Shown: positions 1 through 8,826 of the stretch, in pieces
Position numbering within the stretch: the first letter of the stretch is position 1
How the letters are laid out: every line of letters starts with the position of its first letter
Source: Micropruina sp.
Lineage (GTDB): Bacteria; Actinomycetota; Actinomycetes; Propionibacteriales; Propionibacteriaceae
Length of the DNA stretch: 64,000 nucleotides
Assembly: GCA_016711105.1 (NCBI GenBank)
Contig: JADJTO010000035.1
Span: forward strand, 62,001-126,000
Reading direction: 5' to 3'
The notes under the pieces: generated by a model
Database searches by the model: none
Seen by the model: the letters and a program-made list of their open reading frames with translations, nothing else
What the model was told of the DNA's origin: nothing
Translations under genes and position numbers: made by a program

Positions 1-863
1 AAGTGCGGCACGGCAGCCAGCAACTGCTGCGTGTAGGGATGCTTCGGGGCCCCGAAGATCTGTTCGGACGTGCCGTGCTCGACGACCCGGCCGTCCTTCA
101 TGACGATGATCCGGTCGGCCATGTCGGCCACCACGCCCATGTCGTGGGTGATCAGGATGATCGCCGCGTCCACCCGCTCGCGCAGCTCGCGCATCAGCTT
201 GAGGATTTCACCTTGAACCGTCACGTCCAGCGCCGTGGTCGGCTCATCGGCGATCAGCAGTTTGGGATCGCAGGACAGCGATTGCGCGATCATGATCCGC
301 TGCCGCTGACCACCGGAGAGTTGGTGCGGGAACTTGTTGAAGCTGTCTTCAGGGTTGGGGATCTCGACCAGTCGCATCAGCTCCAGGGCCCGATCCTTGG
401 CGTCGGTCGGGTTCATCACGAAGTGCGTCCGCAGGGTTTCGACGATCTGGAAGCCGACGGTGTAGACCGGATTCAGCGCAGTCATCGGCTCCTGAAAGAT
501 GACCGCGATCTCGTTGCCGCGGACTTCTCGTAGCTTGTTCAACGGCATCCCGATCAGCTCGGTGCCCTTCAACTTGGCCGACCCGGTCGATCGTCCGTTG
601 GCCGGCAGCAGCCCGATCAGGCTCATCGAGGACTGCGTCTTGCCGGACCCGGATTCGCCAACGATGGCGAGCACTTCACCGGCACTCAGGTCGAAGGTCA
701 TCGAGTCTGCGGCGACGAACCAGTCGTTGTTCACCCAGAAACGGACGGTCAGATCCCGAACCTCCAGGATCAACTCGCCCTTCTTGATCGTTCCGGAGCC
801 AACGCCACGGGACATCTTCTCGCCGCGGGACAGCGACGACACGGCAATCGGCTGCTCGCTCAC
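1..863 (-). CDS. Oligopeptide/dipeptide ABC transporter ATP-binding protein (3' end cut by window)
   Basis: Cytoplasmic ATPase that energises peptide uptake with the two permeases encoded just upstream. The visible 287 residues carry Walker A (GESGSGKT), the Q-loop (FQEPMTALNP), the ABC signature LSGGQRQR, Walker B (LLIADEPTTALD) and the H-loop (ITHD), and run into the C-terminal peptide-transporter region (APKHPYTQ) before the window ends. The glutamine-proline Q-loop and the HPYT motif are typical of the DppD/OppD family. Translation starts at a GTG that overlaps the TGA stop of the preceding permease by four bases, which argues for translational coupling. It is the last visible gene of a four-gene operon read right to left. 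Confidence 0.93.
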   Translation of the reverse strand, partial: MSEQPIAVSSLSRGEKMSRGVGSGTIKKGELILEVRDLTVRFWVNNDWFVAADSMTFDLSAGEVLAIVGESGSGKTQSSMSLIGLLPANGRSTGSAKLKGTELIGMPLNKLREVRGNEIAVIFQEPMTALNPVYTVGFQIVETLRTHFVMNPTDAKDRALELMRLVEIPNPEDSFNKFPHQLSGGQRQRIMIAQSLSCDPKLLIADEPTTALDVTVQGEILKLMRELRERVDAAIILITHDMGVVADMADRIIVMKDGRVVEHGTSEQIFGAPKHPYTQQLLAAVPH

Positions 864-2020
864 TTTGCACGTCCGTTCTGAGCTAGGAGTTTGGCGTCCG
901 CCTTGTCCATCTGACGCTTCGACGGGATTCGCTTCGTCCGCGGGTCGTAGGCGTCCCGAAGCCCATCACCGATGAAGTTGACGCTCAGGGCGATCAGGAT
1001 GATGAACAGACCCGGCCACCAGAAGAGCCACGGACGGCTGGCGAAGGCACCCTGGTTCTCGGCGATCAGGGTGCCAAGGGACACATTGGGAGCGCGAATG
1101 CCGAAGCCGAGGAAGCTCAGAGCGGTCTCCAACACGACCGCCGCAGACATCAGCAGGGTGGTATTGACGATGATCACACCCACCGCGTTCGGCAGGATGT
1201 GCTTGGTGATGATGCGCCAGTCGCTGGCTCCGGCGACTCGGGCCGAATCGACGAACTCGCGCTCCCGAAGACTCATGAACTCGCCACGGACCAGCCGGGC
1301 CAGCCCGGGCCACAGGATCATGCCCAAGGCCATGGCCAAGACGAGGGGCATGTACTCGAAGAAGCCCAGCCGAAAGTCGTCCGACCAGCCGAGCTTATCC
1401 GGCAGCGTCGCGACCAGTCGTCCGAGAACAGCGCCGAGCACGATCACGGGCAGGGTGAGGACCAAGTCGGTCACGCGCATCAGCGCCATGTCAGTCGCCT
1501 TGCGGTAGTACCCCGACAAGGCACCCACCGTCACCCCGATCAGCAAGGCGACCAGGCCTAGCACGACCATGACCAACAGTGAGGTCTGGACGCCCTGGAG
1601 CACCTGGGCGAAGTTGTCCCTGCCGATGTTGTCCTGGCCGAAGGGGTGTTCTCCCAGCGCGAAGCCGGGACCACCAAGCCAACTGGGCAGGGTCAAGGTC
1701 GGCGCAGCACCATTGACGATCGGACCGCTCGCGCCCGGATCCTGAAAGATCCACCAACCCGGGATCGGACCGATCCCCATCGAGGAAAACGCTAGGAGAG
1801 AAATCGCCGCCAGTGTGACCATGCCGAAGATGGCGCCCTTGTGTCGGATGAAACGTCCCCAGACGATCTGGTTCTGGGAAAGCCCTTCGACCTCCTTGGC
1901 TTCGCCGGCACCCTCGCCTCGCCCCGGCCCGGACGCGTCCAATTGCTGGTCGATGAGCCGTTGTTCCTCCGGCGTTGCTTCGATGTCCTTGGGGACGTCA
2001 GCTCGTCGTTCGTCGTTCAT
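860..2020 (-). CDS. Peptide ABC transporter permease, DppC/OppC type
   Basis: Inner-membrane permease subunit of the peptide importer, 386 residues. A long hydrophilic N-terminus (about 55 residues, rich in Glu and Gly) precedes the first membrane span; the binding-protein-dependent transport domain follows, with the cytoplasmic EAA loop visible as ARVAGASDWRIITKHILPNA. The start ATG overlaps the stop of the upstream permease (ATGA) and the stop overlaps the start of the ATPase gene, so it sits in a tightly coupled operon. The periplasmic loop between spans 1 and 2 is longer than in E. coli DppC. Assignment to the DppC class rests on order and sequence; the peptide specificity cannot be read from it. 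Confidence 0.92.
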   Translation of the reverse strand: MNDERRADVPKDIEATPEEQRLIDQQLDASGPGRGEGAGEAKEVEGLSQNQIVWGRFIRHKGAIFGMVTLAAISLLAFSSMGIGPIPGWWIFQDPGASGPIVNGAAPTLTLPSWLGGPGFALGEHPFGQDNIGRDNFAQVLQGVQTSLLVMVVLGLVALLIGVTVGALSGYYRKATDMALMRVTDLVLTLPVIVLGAVLGRLVATLPDKLGWSDDFRLGFFEYMPLVLAMALGMILWPGLARLVRGEFMSLREREFVDSARVAGASDWRIITKHILPNAVGVIIVNTTLLMSAAVVLETALSFLGFGIRAPNVSLGTLIAENQGAFASRPWLFWWPGLFIILIALSVNFIGDGLRDAYDPRTKRIPSKRQMDKADAKLLAQNGRAK

Positions 2021-3537
2021 GCGTCCACCCGAATCCGTGGGTCGAGAATGGCGTACAGGAAGTCTGCGATGAGGTTCGCAATCATGGCCAGAGCCCCGGT
2101 GATCATCACGTAAACCATCACCGGATCGATCATGGAGTCTCGTAGCGAGTCGATGAACATCTTGCCCATACCACCCCAGCCGAAGATGGTCTCGGTGATG
2201 ACGGCACCGCCGATCAGGCTGACGATGTCCACCGGGACGATCGATGCAAGTGGCATCAGCGCATTTCTCAGCGCGTGCCGCACGATCACCACCCGCTCGG
2301 AGAGGCCCTTGGCACGGGCGGTACGGATGTAGTCCTGATTGAGCACCTCAAGCATCGAACCACGCTGGTAACGGGTATAACCGGCGAAAGAGATCAACAC
2401 GAGCGCGATCGTCGGCAACAGCAGGTGGGTGAACTTGTCCAGCTGAGCCGTCCAGTAGCCCGCATCGAGACCCGGGGTCTGCGCGCCGATGGTGGCGATC
2501 GGGCGTCCGCCGACCAACTCGACGTAGCCGCCCCAGGCCCGCATCACCTGATCGACGAAGACAGTCACCGCGAGCAGCACGGCCACGATGGCGGCGGCCC
2601 GCATCGAGACGGCTCGGTCGGGGCCGCCGTACAGCCAGCCGATCAGGAGTGCGACCCCGATCGATGCCACGAACAGGCCCAGCATGATCCAGTCGCTCAT
2701 CACGTAGCCGGCGAAGAAGAACTGCAGCGGGAAATACAAGGCCAAGGCGACCCCCGCTGTGGTCAGGGATGCGTAGAGCGCCCGCTTGTTGCCCAGACCG
2801 GCGCTGATCAGGGTGACCGTGTAGGCGGCGGCGGCGCCGATCACGGCCAAGCCAACAATGCCGATGTTCGGCGCGTTCAGCCAGCCGCTGGTCAAGGTGA
2901 AGAACATCACGCCGAAGGAGACCGCTGCAGCGACGCCAAAGGTGATCAGTTTTCTGAGCAGTTCACCGCCCAGGGCGCCGGCCCAGAAGAGCCCTGACAC
3001 GACGGAAACGGCGATCACACCCGGCCAGTTGATCACGGGGCGGTTCAGGAAGTCGTTGACGCCGATCGCCAGGAACTGCTTCAGCAGCACGGCCACCCAG
3101 AACACGGGCAGCGAGTAGAGCACGAAGGAGACGAAGGTGATCGAGTAGTCGAAGGAGGTGTATTGGCGCAACGCACTGACCAGGCCGACGATCACACCGA
3201 AGATGATCGCGAGCAGGGTCGCGGCGAAGACCAGTTGCACTGAGGTGGCGATGGCCCCGCCAAGCATGTCGTTCACCTGCCGACCGGTTCGCCAGGCGGT
3301 TCCGAAGTCACCTCGGACGAAACTGGTCAGCCAGTCCCAATAGCGGACGTACCACGGCTGATCAAGGTTCAGCAGCGCGATCCGGTTGGCCAATAGCTGG
3401 GCCCGGTTTGGAGCGGTGCTCGTTCGAAGATCACCGAGGGGGTCAAGCGCCATGTCCAACATGGCGTAAACCATGATGGACAAGGCCAAGAGAATTCCCA
3501 ACGCCATAGCCAAGCGCCGGGCCAGAAACCGAACCAT
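2017..3537 (-). CDS. Peptide ABC transporter permease, DppB/OppB type, with extra membrane insertion
   Basis: Inner-membrane permease of the peptide importer. N-terminus MVRFLARRLAMALGILLAL and C-terminal half with the EAA loop (IRTARAKGLSERVVIVRHAL) are typical of DppB. Family members usually have about 310-340 residues; this one has 506 because roughly 190 residues holding about six additional hydrophobic segments are inserted between the third span and the EAA-containing part. I prefer the ATG at 3537 because GAGAGG lies nine bases before it; an in-frame GTG at 3555 would add six residues. It follows the receptor gene after a 140 bp gap containing a stem-loop, and overlaps the next permease by four bases. 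Confidence 0.9.
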   Translation of the reverse strand: MVRFLARRLAMALGILLALSIMVYAMLDMALDPLGDLRTSTAPNRAQLLANRIALLNLDQPWYVRYWDWLTSFVRGDFGTAWRTGRQVNDMLGGAIATSVQLVFAATLLAIIFGVIVGLVSALRQYTSFDYSITFVSFVLYSLPVFWVAVLLKQFLAIGVNDFLNRPVINWPGVIAVSVVSGLFWAGALGGELLRKLITFGVAAAVSFGVMFFTLTSGWLNAPNIGIVGLAVIGAAAAYTVTLISAGLGNKRALYASLTTAGVALALYFPLQFFFAGYVMSDWIMLGLFVASIGVALLIGWLYGGPDRAVSMRAAAIVAVLLAVTVFVDQVMRAWGGYVELVGGRPIATIGAQTPGLDAGYWTAQLDKFTHLLLPTIALVLISFAGYTRYQRGSMLEVLNQDYIRTARAKGLSERVVIVRHALRNALMPLASIVPVDIVSLIGGAVITETIFGWGGMGKMFIDSLRDSMIDPVMVYVMITGALAMIANLIADFLYAILDPRIRVDA

Positions 3538-3606
3538 AGGAAGGTACCTCTCCACTCAGTCGGAGCAAACCCCGGCTGGGAACCGATGCGACAGGGTACT
3601 GCCAGA

Positions 3607-3637
3607 AAGGGGCGCCAAGCATGGCTTGGCGCCCCTT
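3607..3637 (-). terminator. Stem-loop between receptor and permease genes (attenuating terminator or mRNA stabiliser)
   Basis: A perfect 14 bp inverted repeat (arms 3607-3620 and 3624-3637, three-base loop) lies 40 bp after the receptor stop codon. Read on the minus strand, the hairpin ends in CCCCTT followed by TCTGG, so the T tract is short. Hairpins at this spot in binding-protein operons commonly cause partial termination or protect the receptor message, giving more receptor than permease; that role is inferred here. Confidence 0.7.
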
Positions 3638-3677
3638 CCCGGGCCGCTCCGTCACCAGACGGGCGACTCAGGGTCGA

Positions 3678-5504
3678 TCAGGCGAGCTTCCACTCCCAGA
3701 AGTTCCAGTAGTAGGTCGGGACCAGCGCAATGGCAGAGACGTTCTGCACCTTCTTGCTGGAGGCGACAACCTTGGGGAACTGGAAGATGGACAGACCGAA
3801 GGCATCATCAACAAGGAGCTTCTCGATCTGACCGATCAACTGCTCCTGCTTGGCCAGATCAGTGGTTCCCTGCAACTCGTCGAAGAGGGTATCGACCTGC
3901 TTGTTGGAGTACCCACCGAAGTTGTTCGGCACGGTCGCGGTGCGGTAGTTGGCGTCCGACTCGGTGATGGCAGTCGAGTTTGAAGCCCAGGCGAAGAACG
4001 CGACGTCGTAGGTCTTGTCGCCGAGCTTGTCGCTCCACGCGTCCGAGGCGTTGTCCACAATCTTGAAACCAGCCTTCTCAGCCGACTCCTTGATCAGCTG
4101 GAACTCTTGCACCCGTCGGGTGTTCGACTTGGCGTACAGGATCCGGACCGACGGCGCCTCGACACCGGCCTCGGCCAGCAGAGCCTTGGCCTTCTCAATG
4201 TCAACCTGCGGGTAAGCGGCCTTCATCCCATTGGCGGTGGTCACGCCGGCGTACATCGGCGAGCCGGGGACGATCGTGAAGGACTCACGAACCTCGGCGG
4301 TCGGGTTCAGCGGCTTGATGATCTTGTCGATAATGTCCGCACGAGGGACCGTGTGCAGGAAGGCTTGGCGAACCTTGAGCGCCTTGGCAGCATCGCCACC
4401 GTACTTGGCAGGATCGAACGGGCCCTTGTTGTTGAAGGTCAGGTCGAGATGCTCGAAGGAACCTTCGACGCCGGTCTCGACGTTGACATCGCCCAGTGCC
4501 TGGACGGCCGTGAGCACGTCAGCCGTGGCTTGCGGCTGAATGATCGACACTTCGCCGTTCTGCAACGCTTGAACGCTGGCCATCGGGTCCGCGATGAAGC
4601 GAATGGTGATCTTGTCGATGGTGGGCTTGTGCTCACCCTTGTAGTTCGGGTTCTTCGTGGCGGTCAGGTACTGGCCGTCCTTCAGGTCCGTGATGGTGTA
4701 AGGGCCGCTCCCGACGACGAGCTCCTTGTCGGTGGGCATGTTGACGAAGTTGAAGTCGAAGTTCCAGACGTTGGAGATCTTGCTCAGCGCGTCCTTGTCG
4801 TTGTTCTGGAAGGCCTTGAGCACGGCATCCGCAGCCTGCGCCGGGTCGGCGATGCCCAGAGCCCGCTTGCCGACAACGTGAGCAGCCACGCCGGGGGTCA
4901 ACACACCGGTTTCCCAGTCACCGAAGGTCTTCGAGTACTTGTAGGTGACCGACTTGCCTTCGATCACCGGGAACTCCTTGATCAGCGCGAGGCTGGGGGA
5001 GTTCGCCGAAAAGTAGACAGTTCCGGCCGGGTTCTTCTTGGTCAGCGTGCCGGTCTCGGGGTCGCTCAGCTTCTCAACGTCGTCCGCTGAGGCGGTGTTG
5101 AACAGTCCACTCTCGGCGCCGTAGGAGAGGATGATGTCAGCCGGGCTGACGGCAACCCCGTCGGACCAGGTGGCGGTGTCGGCGAGAGTCACCTTGACCG
5201 TCAGCGGGCTGTCGCTCAACTTCTCGTAGGAGGCGAAGCTCTTGTTCGGCTGCAGCTTCAGGTCTTGGTCGTAGAAGGTGACCCGGTCGTTGGTGAGGTA
5301 CGCCACGTTCGCGTTGGTGACGTTGTTGTTGTCCGCCGTGTCGTCGTTGTACGCGTAGAACGCCTGGTTCCACATGACGGTGAGGGACGACTCCTTCGGG
5401 GCTCCTGAGCTCGACGTCGCTGTCGGCTGCGGGGTGCAGGCGCTGAAGGCCAGTGCCCCCGCGATCACCGCCGCCGCAGCTGTGAGTAGCTTGTTCTTGG
5501 CCAA
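3678..5504 (-). CDS. Peptide ABC transporter substrate-binding lipoprotein (SBP_bac_5 family)
   Basis: Extracellular lipid-anchored receptor for the peptide importer, 608 residues. The N-terminus has a lysine pair, a hydrophobic stretch and the lipobox AFSAC, so the mature protein would begin with lipid-modified Cys23, followed by a Thr/Ser/Pro linker. The body is a family 5 solute-binding domain: an N-terminal dimension reading LTVMWNQAFYAYNDD, a region typical of the lobe hinge (DGQYLTATKNPNYKGE), and the tail common to the family. The start is a TTG with GGAGG four bases upstream. It is the first gene of the operon. Substrate is uncertain: family 5 receptors bind di- or oligopeptides and also other solutes. 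Confidence 0.92.
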   Translation of the reverse strand: MAKNKLLTAAAAVIAGALAFSACTPQPTATSSSGAPKESSLTVMWNQAFYAYNDDTADNNNVTNANVAYLTNDRVTFYDQDLKLQPNKSFASYEKLSDSPLTVKVTLADTATWSDGVAVSPADIILSYGAESGLFNTASADDVEKLSDPETGTLTKKNPAGTVYFSANSPSLALIKEFPVIEGKSVTYKYSKTFGDWETGVLTPGVAAHVVGKRALGIADPAQAADAVLKAFQNNDKDALSKISNVWNFDFNFVNMPTDKELVVGSGPYTITDLKDGQYLTATKNPNYKGEHKPTIDKITIRFIADPMASVQALQNGEVSIIQPQATADVLTAVQALGDVNVETGVEGSFEHLDLTFNNKGPFDPAKYGGDAAKALKVRQAFLHTVPRADIIDKIIKPLNPTAEVRESFTIVPGSPMYAGVTTANGMKAAYPQVDIEKAKALLAEAGVEAPSVRILYAKSNTRRVQEFQLIKESAEKAGFKIVDNASDAWSDKLGDKTYDVAFFAWASNSTAITESDANYRTATVPNNFGGYSNKQVDTLFDELQGTTDLAKQEQLIGQIEKLLVDDAFGLSIFQFPKVVASSKKVQNVSAIALVPTYYWNFWEWKLA

Positions 5505-5712
5505 TGTTCCTCCAGGTTTAGGTCGGCGGGAGCGCGGGCCTTTTGTGAACGCCCAATGGCAACCCCGCCGAAGTGTGAGCTTTCCTCAAGCTACGCTTCG
5601 GTAGCCTCACGGGCAAATACAAACCGTCTACCGTGGGTCGATCGTTATTCAAGCGAAACACGCGCCGACTCCGCGCGACACAAGCCACACGAGGATGCCC
5701 GAGAATGTGGGT

Positions 5713-6138
5713 TCAGCGACGGGTCACCACGATCGTGCCGAGGACGAGATCGTTCAGGCCGCGGCGCTCCGCCCCGATCACGACGGTGGGCAGAACCATG
5801 CAGATCATGGCCGCGCGAGCCACCGCGCGCAGCAGGCCCAGCGGCTGGCCATCCAGGCGGATGATGCCGATTCTGGCCAGCAACTGGCCGAAGGAACCAC
5901 CGGCCAGCGCACCCAACACGCTGGTCTGGACGAAGAACACAGCCAGGATCATCCAGCTGCGCCACCCCGATTCGCGCATCACCCCGACCCCGAAAAGGGT
6001 CACCGCCAACGCCATGGACGCCGCCCAGTCGATGATCAGCGCGGCGAACCTCGACCGCCAACTGGCCAGCGAGCCTCGTCCGCTCTCGGGGAGCCCGAGG
6101 GAGGAACCGGGGTACCCCTCCTGATCACTCTGCGTCAC
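5713..6138 (-). CDS. RDD family membrane protein
   Basis: Small integral membrane protein of 141 residues. After a 25-residue hydrophilic N-terminus come hydrophobic spans at about 28-50, 60-82 and 105-125; the family signature appears as SRFAALIIDWAAS near the N-terminus and GLNDLVLGTIVV at the end, where classical members read RDD/HDLLAGT. It is divergent from glnA with about 215 bp between them, an arrangement common in actinobacteria. The biochemical role of this short RDD class is unknown. The start is a GTG without a clear ribosome binding site. Confidence 0.8.
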   Translation of the reverse strand: MTQSDQEGYPGSSLGLPESGRGSLASWRSRFAALIIDWAASMALAVTLFGVGVMRESGWRSWMILAVFFVQTSVLGALAGGSFGQLLARIGIIRLDGQPLGLLRAVARAAMICMVLPTVVIGAERRGLNDLVLGTIVVTRR

Positions 6139-6266
6139 CTGGGTAAGGCTAGTTCAGTCCTTCGACCTGGTCGGGCAGGATCGGTGCCGACGGACGGACC
6201 CCTGCCCACGCCGTCCTCCCCGGGGATACCGTAACCACGGCACGGGGCTGCACAACCGGGCCGCTC

Positions 6267-6304
6267 GTAACGCCGCTGAAACACTTGTGCAACTGTCAGG
6301 AAAC
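6267..6304 (+). promoter_or_regulatory. GlnR-type nitrogen regulator box upstream of glnA
   Basis: Four pentamers at exact six-base spacing: GTAAC (6267-6271), GAAAC (6278-6282), GCAAC (6289-6293) and GAAAC (6300-6304). This matches the actinobacterial GlnR consensus gTnAC-n6-GaAAC-n6-gTnAC-n6-GaAAC with a single deviation in the third pentamer. It ends about 50 bp before the glnA start codon. Predicted to place glnA under global nitrogen control. Confidence 0.82.
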
Positions 6305-6355
6305 CCGGCCTGCCTAGCGTGAGACCGTAACAACCCTTTATCTCTCGGAGGAAAG

Positions 6356-7786
6356 ATGTTCCAGAGCGCTGACGACCTGTTGGCCTATGTGAAGGACGAG
6401 GGCGTCGAGACGATCGACATCCGCTTCTGTGATCTTCCCGGTGTGATGCAGCACTTCACCGTGCCTGCCACCTCTTTCGGCAAGGAAGTTTTCGAGGAGG
6501 GTCTCGCCTTCGACGGCTCCTCGATCCGTGGCTTCCAGAAGATTCACGAGTCCGACATGGCCCTGCTGCCGGATCCGACCACCGCGTTCGTGGACCCGTT
6601 CCGCAAGAGCAAGACGCTGGCGGTCAGCTTCTTCGTGCATGACCCGCTCACCCACGAGCCCTACAGCCGTGACCCGCGGAACATCGCCCGCAAGGCGGAG
6701 AACTACCTGCAGTCCACCGGCATCGGCGACACCGCGTTCTTCGCCCCGGAGGCGGAGTTCTACATCTTCGACTCGGCCCGCTTCGAGACCCGCGCGAACG
6801 CCAGCTTCTACTACATCGACTCCGAGGCCGGCGCCTGGAACAGCGGTGCGGAGAGCGACGGCGACGGCCGTGCGAACCGTGGTTACAAGGTGAAGTACAA
6901 GGGCGGCTACTTCCCGGTGGCCCCGGTCGACCACTTCTCCGACCTCCGCGACGACATGGTGCGCAACCTGACCAACGTCGGCCTTGAGGTCGAGCGGGCT
7001 CACCACGAGGTCGGCACCGCCGGCCAGGCGGAGATCAACTACCGCTTCAGCACCCTGCTGGCGGCCGCTGATGACGTGATGAAGTTCAAGTACGTGATCA
7101 AGAACACCGCGTGGGAACAGGGCAAGACCGTCACCTTCATGCCGAAGCCGATCTTCGGCGACAACGGCTCGGGCATGCACATCCACCAGTCCATCTGGGC
7201 CGGCGGCGTGCCGCTGTTCTATGACGAGGCCGGCTACGGCGGTCTGTCTGACATGGCTCGCCACTACATCGGCGGCCTGCTGCACCACGCTCCGTCGCTG
7301 CTCGCGTTCACCAACCCGACCGTGAACAGCTACCACCGCCTGGTGCCTGGCTTCGAGGCTCCGGTCAACCTGGTCTACAGCGCTCGTAACCGCTCGGCTT
7401 GCATCCGCATCCCGATCACCGGTTCGAACCCGAAGGCCAAGCGGATCGAGTTCCGTTGCCCCGACCCGTCCTCGAACCCGTACCTGGCGTTCTCGGCCTG
7501 CCTGCTGGCCGGCCTGGACGGCATCATCAACAAGATCGAGCCGGCCGCCCCGGTGGACAAGGATCTCTACGAACTGCCCCCCGAGGAGCACGCACTGATC
7601 CCGACCGTCCCGGCCAGCCTGGACGCCGTGTTGGATCGTCTCGAGGCCGACCACGACTTCCTGCTCCAGGGCGACGTGTTCACCTCCGACCTGATCGAGA
7701 CCTGGATCGAGATGAAGCGGGACGACGTCGACGCCCTGCGGCTGCGTCCGCACCCGCACGAGTTCGAGATGTACTTCGACATGTGA
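6356..7786 (+). CDS. glnA: Type I glutamine synthetase, adenylylation-controlled (GSI-beta)
   Basis: Cytoplasmic dodecameric enzyme making glutamine from glutamate, ammonia and ATP. The 476 residues are full length. Visible motifs: FDGSSIRGF, the ATP-binding stretch GSGMHIHQS, the Glu/NH3-binding loop NPTVNSYHRLVPG, and NRSACIRIP. The adenylylation site is present as KDLYELPPEE with Tyr405, so activity should be controlled by GlnE, which is encoded at 16.9-20.4 kb. A GGAGGA ribosome binding site lies seven bases before the ATG. A GlnR-type box precedes the gene and a strong terminator follows. This is the ortholog of mycobacterial GlnA1. Confidence 0.97.
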   Translation: MFQSADDLLAYVKDEGVETIDIRFCDLPGVMQHFTVPATSFGKEVFEEGLAFDGSSIRGFQKIHESDMALLPDPTTAFVDPFRKSKTLAVSFFVHDPLTHEPYSRDPRNIARKAENYLQSTGIGDTAFFAPEAEFYIFDSARFETRANASFYYIDSEAGAWNSGAESDGDGRANRGYKVKYKGGYFPVAPVDHFSDLRDDMVRNLTNVGLEVERAHHEVGTAGQAEINYRFSTLLAAADDVMKFKYVIKNTAWEQGKTVTFMPKPIFGDNGSGMHIHQSIWAGGVPLFYDEAGYGGLSDMARHYIGGLLHHAPSLLAFTNPTVNSYHRLVPGFEAPVNLVYSARNRSACIRIPITGSNPKAKRIEFRCPDPSSNPYLAFSACLLAGLDGIINKIEPAAPVDKDLYELPPEEHALIPTVPASLDAVLDRLEADHDFLLQGDVFTSDLIETWIEMKRDDVDALRLRPHPHEFEMYFDM

Positions 7787-7849
7787 CGACTACGTCGTCA
7801 TCTGTCGTCAACACTGCGTGAACATCCGTGTACTTCGACATGTGACGAC
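7770..7849 (+). repeat. 21 bp direct repeat of the glnA 3' end
   Basis: The last bases of glnA (7770-7790, TGTACTTCGACATGTGACGAC, coding for the final Tyr-Phe-Asp-Met and stop) recur exactly at 7829-7849, just ahead of the terminator. The 38 bp between them contains a small GACGAC/GTCGTC hairpin and repeated GTCGTCA motifs. It looks like a short tandem duplication of the gene end. Confidence 0.85.
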
Positions 7850-8808
7850 CCGCAACAGCCCCGTCGCGCCTCATCAGCGCGGCGGGGCTGTTGCTTTTTG
7901 TTGGGATCAGCACCCGTCAGGCCTGAGTTGACGCCGCAGGAGGGTCGGACGACCGCCAAGGCGACGCGTTCGCCAGCGCTCACCACGAGTGCCCGTCCGA
8001 TCGGGTTGAGGTAGCGATCCTGGTATTCGGCATCACCGACGTCGTCGAGAAGAGCGAGACCGAAGGCGTCAAGGAAGCTGGACAGGTGGTGGGGATCGAG
8101 GCCGAACAGCCACGGTTCGGCGGAGTCGAACTGCTGCTTGAGAGCGCCTGACCAGCCGGGATAGCTGTTCTGGCCGACCAGGCCGTCCAGGATGTAGGTG
8201 AAGACCAGCCAGCTACCCGGGGCGGATCCGGCGACGTAGGCCAGGGTGGCTCGAACCGCCGGCTCGGGGAGGTACTGGGTGACGCCCTCCCAGACGAACA
8301 AGGCTGGGGTGCCGGCGTCGAATCCGGCAGCACCGAGGGCCTCGTCCAGTGGCTGGGTGTTGAAATCGATCGGCACGTAGCGGACCGCGCGGGCGCTCGA
8401 TACCAGGCCGTGCAGCCTGCCCTGCTTGTGCCGCTGAATTTCGGGAAGGTCGGCCTCGAACACGGTGACCCCGGCGAGCGAGGGCAGGCGGTACGCCCGG
8501 GTGTCCAGACCGGCCCCCAGAATGACCACCTGGGTCTTCCCCATCTCGGCCCAGGCGTTCACCACCTCGTCGATGTAGCGGGTGCGCATGACCATGCCGC
8601 CGTACACGCCCGGGGCCATCGAGTCCAGCACCTGATCCTGCATGGGGCCGGCACTGGCCATCACGGCGAGCATGGGATCCACGAGTTTCACCACCACCGG
8701 ATCGACGAACTGCCGCACGTCGGACGCCTGGCTTTGCTCCAGGAGTCGACAGAAGGCGGCACCGCTCGCCGTCCGACTCACCCTTGAAACCACCCACACC
8801 TCAATCAA
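7798..8808 (-). CDS. Class I SAM-dependent methyltransferase (leucine carboxyl methyltransferase-like)
   Basis: 336-residue protein of the TIGR00027/LCMT-like methyltransferase family. The SAM-binding motif I is visible as VVILGAGLDTRAYRL, with the acidic end of strand 2 (VFEADLPEIQRHKQ) and motif IV (LFVWEGVTQYL). The substrate is unknown. Homologous sequence seems to end near GERVALAVVRPS; the last 50 or so residues are lysine/arginine-rich and are encoded by the antisense of the glnA terminator and the duplicated glnA end, so this tail is probably not part of the ancestral protein. A one-base shift would give a stop near 7912. Start is uncertain: TTG at 8808 has AGGA eight bases upstream; GTG at 8793 is an alternative. 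Confidence 0.75.
   Translation of the reverse strand: MIEVWVVSRVSRTASGAAFCRLLEQSQASDVRQFVDPVVVKLVDPMLAVMASAGPMQDQVLDSMAPGVYGGMVMRTRYIDEVVNAWAEMGKTQVVILGAGLDTRAYRLPSLAGVTVFEADLPEIQRHKQGRLHGLVSSARAVRYVPIDFNTQPLDEALGAAGFDAGTPALFVWEGVTQYLPEPAVRATLAYVAGSAPGSWLVFTYILDGLVGQNSYPGWSGALKQQFDSAEPWLFGLDPHHLSSFLDAFGLALLDDVGDAEYQDRYLNPIGRALVVSAGERVALAVVRPSCGVNSGLTGADPNKKQQPRRADEARRGCCGSSHVEVHGCSRSVDDR
7853..7899 (+). terminator. Rho-independent terminator of glnA
   Basis: An 11 bp stem (CAACAGCCCCG paired with CGGGGCTGTTG, outer arms 7853-7863 and 7883-7893) encloses a second short GC stem and is followed by CTTTTTG. The T run lies on the plus strand, so it serves glnA. The annotated methyltransferase on the other strand reads through it. 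Confidence 0.9.
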
Positions 8809-8826
8809 ACACCCGTTCCTGCCCCG

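Noticed and set aside
2275..2997. Long open frames opposite the permeases, receptor, glnA, dapE and similar genes
   Set aside because: Shadows caused by high GC third positions; their sequences are Arg/Pro/Gly/His-rich with no family resemblance.
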